A program made the translations under genes and the position numbers. Positions 56,201-64,000 of a stretch of 64,000 bases of DNA are shown here, in pieces. Source of the stretch: Laguncularia racemosa (Eukaryota; Streptophyta; Magnoliopsida; Myrtales; Combretaceae); assembly GCA_037954665.1 (NCBI GenBank), contig JBBMOL010000449.1:62001-126000 (forward strand), written 5' to 3'. The first letter of the stretch is position 1. Each line of letters starts with the position of its first letter. Under the pieces are notes generated by a model, which saw only the letters and a program-made list of their open reading frames with translations, was not told the DNA's origin and searched no databases.

Positions 56201-58327
56201 ATGACTCGCTCTTCTCATACAGGTGCACTCACTTATAATCCGGAGATTGAGAAGACTCTTAAGAGGCTGCGAGGTGAAGCTAGATCATCCCCTGGACTGA
56301 ACTTGGCATCGGATTTGTCTGATTCATCCATTGATTCTGAAAAAGAAGACGATACGGCAAATCCCGAAAGAACATTGAGAGAATTGGCTGCACCGGATGT
56401 GAATCAACAACCCCTTTGTATTCACTATCTCGAACTAGCTGTTGAATTTGAGTTGAAATCTGGGTTGATACATTTGCTACCCACCTTTCATGGTCTTGAG
56501 AATGAAGATCCTCACAAACATTTGAAAGAGTTTCATATAGTGTGTTCTAGTATGAGGCCGCAAGGAATAACCGACGATCAAATCAAGTTACGTGCTTTTC
56601 CATTCTCTTTAAGTACTAAAGCTAAAGATTGGTTGTTTTATTTGCCTCCAGGTTCTATAACCACTTGGACAGATATGGTGAGGCTCTTCTTAGACAAAAT
56701 TTTCCCCGCGTCTAGAGCTGCTGGTATAAGAAGAGAAATTTGCGGTATCAAACAGAGGGACACAGAGACTCTTCATGAGTATTAGGAGAGGTTCAAGCAA
56801 CTTTGTGCAAGCTGTCCACAACATGGGATATCTGAACAACTTCTCATCCAATACTTCTATGAAGGCCTGCTTCCAATGGAGAGGAAGATGATGGATGCTG
56901 CAAGCAGAGGTGCCATACTAAACAAAACCCCTGGTCAAGCTAGGGAATTGATTTCCATTATGGTTGCTAATTTGCAACAATTTCGGTATAGGCATGATAC
57001 ATCTTCAAGGAAGGTAAATGAGGTAAGTGTTTCTAACCTTGAACATCAAATTTCTAACATAACCTCCCTTGTGCAACAGATAGCCCTCAGAAATACACGG
57101 CAGGTGAAGGCTTGTGGAATTTGTGCTGCTCCTAATCATCCTACCGACATGTGCCTCACATTGCAAGATGACAATCATGAACACGCCAATGCTGTAGGAG
57201 GATTCCCAGGATAGCCACAGAGGAAATATGATCCCTACTCGAATACTTACAATCATGGATAGAGGGATCATCCTAACTTCCGGTATGGCAATAACCCACA
57301 ACATTTCCAACAATTCCAGCCTAAGCCATCAAACCAAATACCCCAAGCTCCTTCCACTTTAGGTATGTCTCTTGAGGAAATTGTTAAATCTCTTGCTGTT
57401 AATACAAAACAATTTCAGGATGAGACAAAACAAAGCATTCAAAACTTAGAGAATCAGGCAAGCCAACTTGATTCTGCTGTAAACAGGTTAGAAACTCAAA
57501 GAAAGTTACCTTCTCAAACTATTACAAATCTGAAGTAAAGCGTTAATGCAATTACCTTGAGAAGTGGAACAGAATTACAGGGATCAAATAAGAAAGGACA
57601 CCCATCTAATCTTGAGGAAGAGACTAAGAAAGAAATTTCAACTCCGAGCCAGTAGGACAACCAGATTAGAGGGTCTCTAGTAGAGCCATCAAAGGTCATG
57701 TTGACACCACCTCCTTTCCCTTCCAAATTAGGGAAATCCAAGCATGAAGTGGAAGAAAAAGAGACTTTGGAAACTTTTCGAAAAGTTGAGGTAAATATTG
57801 CTTTGATTGATGCCATTAAGCAAATACCTCGCTATGCTAAATTTCTCAAAGAATTGTGCACTAAAAAAAGGAAGCTGAAAGGTAATGAAAAGATTAGTGT
57901 GAGTGAGAATGTTTCAGCTATTATTTAGAAGAAGCTTCCTCCTAAATGCAAGGATCCAGGTATGTTTACTATTCCTTGCAAAATAGGTAATCTTGGAATC
58001 GCTAAAGCCATGTGTGATCTAGGAGCTTCGATCAATGTCATGCCTTTGTCTGTTTATCAACGTTTGAATGTTGGTCCCTTGAAGGAAACAGGTGTTATTG
58101 TTCAACTTGTTGACAGGTCCAATGTTTATCCTGAGGGAGTTCTAGAGGATGTTTTAGTTCAAGTTAATGGGTTGGTTTTTCCTGCTGATTTTTATGTGCT
58201 TGACATGGAAGATAATGATTCCCATAATTCATCACTGATATTATTAGGGCGACCATTCCTTAAGACATCCAAGACGAAAATTGATGTAAATGATGGTACC
58301 CTCACTATGGAATTGATGGTGAAATGA
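56201..58327 (+). pseudogene. gag: E gag-protease, stops only
   Basis: ATG 56201 (MTRSSHTGALTYNPEIEKTL). Capsid-type domain at about 56480-56880, with FHGLENEDPHKHLKEF, LRAFPFSLSTKAKDWLFYLPPGSITTW and FYEGLLPMERKMMDAASRG. CCHC knuckle CGICAAPNHPTDMC at 57113-57154. A glutamine-rich region, a coil (57400-57500), the gag-protease border (IPRYAKFLKELC) and the protease with DLGAS at 58016 and ILLGRPFLKT follow. Six internal stops in one frame: TAG 56783, 57212, 57260, TAA 57536, TAG 57653, 57926. No frameshift. The frame ends at TGA 58325, where Athila would continue into RT. Confidence 0.9.
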
Positions 58328-58736
58328 TTAAATTTAACATTTATGATGCCATGAAACATCCTAGCAATATCTCTCTTGTTTTTGTTGCGAATGTTATTGA
58401 CCCATCACCATAAGCACCAAAGTTGGTATCAAAACCCTTACCCGAACATCTAGCCAGGAATGTCTAGCCAAAGACGTTAAAGAAAGGCGCTTCATGGGTG
58501 GCAACCCATGTAAAAAAAAAAAAAATTCAATTTTAGTTTTGTTTTGATTCTAGTGTTGTTTTGATTTTTTTTCTGATTAGCTGCAGCAAGGATACATATC
58601 ATCAGATGACGCTCTTTAGTACCTAAGGGGAGAATTCCAATTACTCTAAACTTCATACCAGGGAAGTACCAGTATTCCTTTTCTCTTATTCTCTAATGTT
58701 CCTTGTGTTGATTCCTCTTTAATTGTGCTGAATTAG

Positions 58737-58774
58737 GAACAGTGAGGACACTGTTCAAGCTAAGTGTGGGGGAG
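58737..58774 (+). promoter_or_regulatory. Internal hairpin plus purine tract of E
   Basis: GAACAGTG-AGGA-CACTGTTC (8-bp stem, 58737-58756), then AAGTGTGGGGGAG at 58762-58774. It lies 410 bases after the coding end; the Athila one lies 387 bases after its third ORF. Confidence 0.8.
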
Positions 58775-59767
58775 AGGATAATAAAATATAGAGAATAGAG
58801 AACTGACTTATACTCTGAATGTTTGTCCTTGAGAAATCTTAAGCAATTTTAAGCCAAATTTTTTCAAAATTATCATGAAATCTGGAGATTGTACTAAATG
58901 TTGTAATAAGCATCTACAAAATGTGAAATTGACTTGTTCAAATGCTTTACTCACCTACTGTTGTGATTAGAATACTTACTTAAAATTAAGTAGTGAAATC
59001 TTTAAGAAACAAATTTACCTTGTATTTAGCTTTAGAATTGGAAGTCTAAGAGTAAGTCGAGTCCCTAAGTGAAAAATAAACAAGTTTACTTCTAGGTTAT
59101 ATTAGCAACTGTATACTCTTTGAAGTTGTGAAAAAAAAATGAAGCATAGCCATTACTCCAATAATTCAAATAATTGAGTTAAGAGTATTCAAACTTAAAT
59201 GTTAAAGTGAGGAAGAGTCCGTAGGGGTATCTCAAAACCCGGTCACTTGAGTGGCGAGCTCGGGATGTGCCGACTCAATGAACTCACTATAACGATAAGG
59301 GCGAAAAAGGTAAAAGTTCATGAAAAGAAGCGGGCAAAAACCTGTCAAAATAGATGCTTGATTAAATCAAAAGAACAATGAATGTAAACATTCATTGAAT
59401 TAAACAAGACTTATAATAAAAAGGGAGAAAATCTATGGAAAGAGTTGATACTATATGCTTTTACTTTATGTTGCAAGGATTATATACTTGATAATATCCA
59501 ATGAAGTTTAATTGGGTGTTTTTCCTTAGTGGATTAAGTATTTACTTTTAGAATAAAAATTCTTTTGCTAAACATGAGGATTAAAGTTTGTTTTGTTTAG
59601 ATTAGCTATTAAATTTTGTCCATGGTAATTTGATCACATGAAACCAGTTTGGTTGAAGTAGTAGACATTAAAATTACAAGTCATGAATTACAAATGAATA
59701 GATGCTTGGAATTATGAAAAGAAAGTTCGTATAATCTATGACAGATTTCTCAATTGATTTGATTCAA

Positions 59768-59806
59768 TTGCTTGAGGACAAGCAAGAGTTTAAGTGTGGG
59801 GGAATT
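59768..59806 (+). promoter_or_regulatory. Terminal hairpin plus polypurine tract of E
   Basis: TTGCTTG-AGGA-CAAGCAA (7-bp stem, 59768-59785), then AAGTGTGGGGGAA at 59792-59804, directly before the 3' LTR. This is the plus-strand primer position. Confidence 0.88.
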
Positions 59807-61452
59807 TGATAGAGCCATTTTATACTCAATCTTTATAGTATGAAGTGTGTTAATTTATTATAGATTTTATAGAAATCATAAGGAAATGGTACTTAATTCT
59901 ATTATGGTGATAAATCAGGTTAAATGGAGTCAAGGGTGCTAATTCAAGTAAATTAGAGAAGTCATCTACAACTTGGATCAAAGACAAGGATATACACCGC
60001 CGGAGGAAAGTACGTGGGCATGTAGTTGAAGTACACGGCCGTGTACTTGGTTTTGAATCAACAGGAAAATACACGGTTGAAGTATACGGCCGTGTATCTG
60101 TCTAAAAGGAGGCACGGTTTGAGATACGGCCATAGTGAAAACCGTGCTACACACTGCATGAGAAGGAGAGAGACACGTCTTGTGACACGCCCGTGGTGGA
60201 AACCGTGGTGGAAGCCGTGGTGGAAATCGTAGTAGAAGCTTAATGAAGCCGTGCCATATACTAAATAAGGAGGAGAAATTGTGGAACTTGGACCAGAGGA
60301 TGACACGACTTGGGATCTGGCCGTGGTTGAAGCCGTGGTACACACTGGACACGGAAGATAATATGTGAATTATACACAGAGGAAGGCACGGCTTGACCTA
60401 CGGCCGTGTTGTAGGGCGTGCCAGGCGGACGATTATTTACTTCTCGAGATTTACTTGAAAAAGGAAAGATATTTTCGTATCTTGCTAGCAAAAGATCACC
60501 TGCCATTCCTTTAACAATATAAATAGAACTAACCCTAAAGGGTTATGATCATCTTGGATCGTCTTGGAGGCAAGAAAGAAGGAAGGAGGCAGAGCAAGGA
60601 AACCGGGAACAGAGGCTTATCATGTTTTTACTTTTAATTTTCGTTTTGATGATGAACATGTGTAGCTAAGCAAATTTTCTAGCCAAAGGGTCGTAGAAGT
60701 TTGATTCTCCACGAATTGTGAGATCTAATTGATTTGTATTTAATCTATTCTTTGCTTTTGGATATTCCTATATCTTCTAAACGTTTTGTCATTATTATCT
60801 TTGTTGATTGGTATGAATTAGAGCTCTTCTACTCAATTAGCAAGTTAATATATTGTCAACTAGCACGTCAAATCCGTAATTGTTTGATAGTTCTACTCTC
60901 GGTGACACAATAACATGTTTGATTATAAAATAGATGATCGAATTCATGTTATGGAGATGTATGATCTTGTTTAAATAGGTTATCTTATAATCTACTGGCA
61001 TGAATTGGTGGTCTCTCTTGTTTTTAATGCTATTGATAGATCAAATCCTAAGAGCTTGTTTTAGGGTTGTCTAATCGATAAGAGAAATAGTCAAAGAGCT
61101 TGTTTTGATTATCGAGGAAGTAAGGAGAGATAGGTTGTTAGAGCTTGTTAATAACCATAACCAGTTTATCTAGAAATAAGAATAGAAAACATTTTGCATC
61201 GATGATCAATTCCTCGAATTAAACTATCTTGATTCCTTTGGCTAGGCTTTTATCAATATTCGATTTTATTATCTTGTTTCAATATTATTTTGATTCACAA
61301 ACAAAACCCCCCATTTTTCTTTTCCTCTTTATTCTCTTTGAATAGAAATATATTTAACCAATCCCTGTAGATACGACCCTACTCACTACTATACGCAAAT
61401 CATATCATTGTCTAGGAGTAGGTTTTATTTTTGTTTGATTCAACACCCATCA
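59807..61452 (+). repeat. E 3' LTR (1,646 bp)
   Basis: TGATAGAGCC to ACACCCATCA. It has four 12-bp units GTGGTGGAARCC-like at 60193-60240 where the 5' LTR has one; this explains the full 36-bp length difference. TATAAATA at 60518-60525. ACACGGCCGTGT palindrome at 60030-60047. Confidence 0.92.
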
Positions 61453-61457
61453 CATAG
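61453..61457. repeat. Target-site duplication CATAG, right
   Basis: Directly after the E 3' LTR; pairs with 54535-54539. Confidence 0.9.
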
Positions 61458-61912
61458 CATTCAAAGAGACCCTCAACCTTGTCTTCCCAATCTAGATAAT
61501 CATCAGCTGAACCCCTGCCATCAAAAGAAGGCATCTGTAGCTTCACATATTCCAATCCTCAGGGTGGCCTGAAATCTCTATTTGGGTAAGGAATAGCCTC
61601 AAAGTTATCGTTCCTCTCTTCCCTGTAGGGTTAATGATCTCCCTCCATCTTTCTACCTAGGTTTCCTTCTCCCACTACCCTTTCTCTCTAGAAGTTCTAT
61701 GGAGCTACCCGAGGTGGTGCCTGAAGGTTCACTATTGGTGGTTGTGGTAATGTCATCCTGTCAATCCTAGTTGCCGAAGTAGCAACAATAGTAGTAAGGT
61801 CTTGGAGCTATTCTTCCAAAGTCCTCCTACCTACAATATTATGACCCGGACCCCCACCAACCTAACTATTGGCCTCATTGCCAATTCCCCCATTCACACT
61901 TTCGTTGGACAT
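61458..61912 (-). pseudogene. gag: X gag, N-terminal part
   Basis: ATG at 61912 (MSNESVNGGIGNEANS), IVGRRTLEE, PPIVNLQAPPRVAP, then REERNDNFEAIPYPNRDFRPP and MPSFDGRGSADDYLDWEDKVEGLFECY, which connects across E to 54534. At least five TAG or TGA-type stops interrupt it. The DYLDWEDKVEGLFECY segment is a typical plant gypsy gag start. Confidence 0.75.
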
Positions 61913-62962
61913 GTTGTGATTTGAAGAAGTAATCCCACAATTTACAACACACTCCTTCAACAACACCAACCTACACATTTAACAACCACAATAATACAAT
62001 AGGCTCACGTCTCAAGAGCTTTAAGGCACAAGGAAATAATTTAGTACTCCAAGTAAAATTCATTAAATGAAGTACAAGCATAACTACTTCCAAGTAGATA
62101 GAATTAAATTCAGCTACAAGTATTTAAGTAATTAGGTCAATTACTTTCACACTTTAATGATTTGTTTGAATTTTAAATTCTACTACTCAACCTTCCTTTT
62201 CTTGCCATGGTTTCACACTACAAATAGCCACAATGTGCAACACCTCACCACACACACAAATGTACAATTTTACACCACCACTCGCTTCCCTTGATCACAA
62301 TGCAAACACTCACCACCAATTCATACACCACTTGCAATCCCCTTCACTCAACACATATAAACACAACGCTACATGCACACCTTCTACTCACGGTGCAGCA
62401 CACACACACATACACTTCCACACGTTGCACTCCCCTACCTCAACACAATTTTCCAAACCGCAACTTAATAAACAAGGCAGCAAAAAATTCAAAGGATCTC
62501 ACTTATTGCAAATTTTTCCACAAATGGTAAGAAGCCACTTTCAAATTCAAATGAACACACAATAACTTCTATCACTTAATGTGTGTTTTTAAAAATAAAA
62601 TAACTTCCATATAATCCACACAATTCAAATATGAAAAATTGTACAACTATACTCTTATTTCTAAAATCAACATGCAATGGATTACACTTCCACTTCCTTC
62701 ACAAATGAGGTAATTTTCAAATTCTGAAATTTGAATCAATAATACACTTCTACTCTTATTCCATTTCATGAAAATTATCAACCATAAGGAGCTACAACAA
62801 GTGTTTTAATTCAACTTCAACAAGTAGAAAATTCACTTCTCAATCAAGACAATTACACAACCTCAATTCATAACACACAATTTCGGATCACAAATTGAAG
62901 AACCCTAATTGAATATGAAGATTAAGAAATCAATCAACACTACTCTCTTCTCTAAACTTGAA
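61913..62962 (-). other. X leader
   Basis: About 1 kb between primer site and gag, rich in CA/AC on the plus strand (CACACACA at 62250-62430). No gene recognised. Confidence 0.6.
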
Positions 62963-62973
62963 CTCTGATACCA
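62963..62973 (-). promoter_or_regulatory. X primer-binding site (initiator Met tRNA)
   Basis: Minus-strand TGGTATCAGAG, five bases after the LTR end. Confidence 0.85.
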
Positions 62974-62978
62974 AAAGA

Positions 62979-63945
62979 TGATGTGCCTAAAAGGGGGTTT
63001 AAGCACATGTAATTGGATCAATTGCAATCTTCAAATGACTAATCCAATTTCGGTTCAAAAGTTACAAGAATTGCATGAACCCTAATGTTGTAAGATGATC
63101 CGAATGTTATAGTTTTCGAGGAAACAATACTATAACGATGAAATCCTCAATTGCAACCCTAAACACACTTGAAATCCCACGTGATTAACAATCATCAACA
63201 ATAAAAAACAAGGTTGTGATCCTCCTTCCCAACAAGGTAATCAACGCCACAACATATAGCAAAATTGATGGTTAAAACAAATGCTAAAACCAATCAATTT
63301 TATAACATGATAGAATGATTTCAAATGAAATCAAAATCTAACCAAGAAAAATCCTAATCAACCCTAGATATAACTCACTAGTGATGATAAGGAAACACAA
63401 CAAAAGGGAATTGATATTACTCACAATTTCTCTTTGTTGCAACTCGCCACAATTTCAATTCTTAGTATTGAAATGGATAAGAGCAATTTGGATTTTAGGA
63501 AAAAACCCTAACCTCACACATGAAATGTGTTCTATTTCTGAAAATTTTGGCTCCCCCCTAAAAACCCTACTTAAGCAAGTATTTATGCTTGCTCCCTTTA
63601 GGGTTAAAAAGTCCACAAAATTACAACTATGCCACTTTTAAGGTAGCCAGTCTTAAAAGACAATTACAAGCAAATGAAAGTGTCCCAAAAGAAAGATTAC
63701 AACATAATAGTCCAAAGAAACAATTACAAATACAAAAATATTAAGAATCCTCAAAGAACTAATGCATTGAGGCAATGTCGATCACAGCAGGTCATTGGAT
63801 GAGAATCTGATGATGTCCCTTTGCGATCAACAAATGAAAGTCATTTGGCTTCCCGTGGAGAAATATTATTGTACCTGTAAGATTATTACTCAAATATTTA
63901 TTAGATAAAGAAATAAGGGTAAAATATGAGTGATTTGGATCATCA
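62979..63945 (-). repeat. X 5' LTR (about 967 bp)
   Basis: Direct repeat of 52165-53131 with few differences. Same caution about the right edge. Confidence 0.75.
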
Positions 63946-64000
63946 TCCAAATCAAGTTCTGTAACCATCTAGGTTGCTGGAAAAATTCCCATCATGGAGG
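63946..64000 (-). other. Family-B internal 3' sequence flanking the X LTR
   Basis: AACCATCTAGGTTG and ATTCCCATCAT resemble 16063-16092, which lies just inside the B1 LTR. It suggests another family-B body continues to the right of this LTR. Confidence 0.45.

Larger units (their letters stand above)
58328..59806 (+). other. E 3' untranslated region
   Basis: Contains the hairpin CATGGG-TGGCAA-CCCATG (58493-58510), a 13-base A run, the hairpin/purine tract at 58737-58774, GGGGTATCTCAAAACC (59224-59239) and GAGTGGCGAGCTCGGGA (59249-59265). No coding. Confidence 0.8.
54540..61452 (+). mobile_element. E, complete non-autonomous gag-protease LTR element
   Basis: 5' LTR 54540-56149, perfect tRNA-Asp primer site, gag-protease frame, 3' region with two hairpin/purine-tract units, 3' LTR 59807-61452, CATAG duplications. 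Total 6,913 bp, with 3.66 kb between LTRs and no RT, RNase H or integrase. Shared primer site and 3' non-coding blocks tie it to the Athila lineage, so it probably borrowed pol proteins from an Athila relative. Confidence 0.92.
52165..63945 (-). mobile_element. X, family-B gag-protease element split by E
   Basis: 3' LTR 52165-53131, protease, gag split at the E insertion, a 1-kb leader, initiator-Met primer site 62963-62973, 5' LTR 62979-63945. Without E it is about 4.9 kb and has no RT, RNase H or integrase. The right LTR is flanked on its outer side by sequence resembling the internal 3' end of another family-B copy. Confidence 0.75.

Noticed and set aside
62233..62565. Threonine/histidine-rich open frame in the X leader
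   Set aside because: It comes from the CA-rich low-complexity stretch; no domain and no homologue in B1.

Overview
The window is nuclear plant DNA, most likely from a eudicot, and consists almost entirely of nested, decayed transposable elements. I recognise no host gene, tRNA, rRNA or CRISPR array. The plant assignment rests on the mix of families: Athila-type and CRM/Reina-like Ty3/gypsy elements with tRNA-Asp or initiator-Met tRNA primer sites, a Ty1/copia (SIRE-like) LTR and a RICESLEEPER-type hAT transposase. Two runs of exactly 500 N mark assembly gaps of unknown size.

Layout. (1) 1-10734 is an error-rich second copy (missing bases, over-long homopolymers) of the block 22747-34060; it ends at gap 10735-11234. 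(2) 11235-13685 holds two SIRE-like LTRs facing each other. (3) 13686-18436 is a minus-strand pile-up: Athila-type gag, a gag-pro element here called family B, and a truncated LTR. (4) 18437-20951 holds a reverse-transcriptase (RT) fragment and a hAT transposase. (5) 20952-22224 is unassigned AT-rich DNA. (6) 22225-33120 is a long Athila-type element: 1.4-kb LTR, primer site, gag-pol, a third ORF and a 3' untranslated region. Its 3' LTR is not seen, because element C1 has inserted and gap 38520-39019 follows. (7) 33126-38444 is C1, a complete element on the minus strand with a TAGAT target duplication, whose RT core is deleted. (8) 39020-50274 is a scrambled nest of more family-C pieces (C2, C4, C3), family-B pieces and an Athila LTR piece. 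(9) 50275-52164 is a plus-strand family-B 3' half carrying a 78-bp coding tandem repeat. (10) 52165-64000 is a minus-strand family-B element (X) whose gag is split by a complete non-autonomous element, E (54540-61452, CATAG target duplication), which has LTRs, gag and protease but no RT or integrase.

Main points. The Athila gag-pol and third ORF keep one reading frame over about 6.5 kb of coding sequence with 25 internal stop codons and no frameshift that I could find; E gag-pro shows the same pattern (six stops, no frameshift). This fits decay by C-to-T change in methylated DNA. Athila and E share structured non-coding blocks: a hairpin with changing stem but constant loop just upstream of an AAGTGTGGGGGA purine tract (three different versions in the window), a GGCAACCC hairpin after the coding region, and two further 3' blocks. 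The palindrome ACACGGCCGTGT recurs in LTRs or spacers of three otherwise different families and coincides with LTR length changes.
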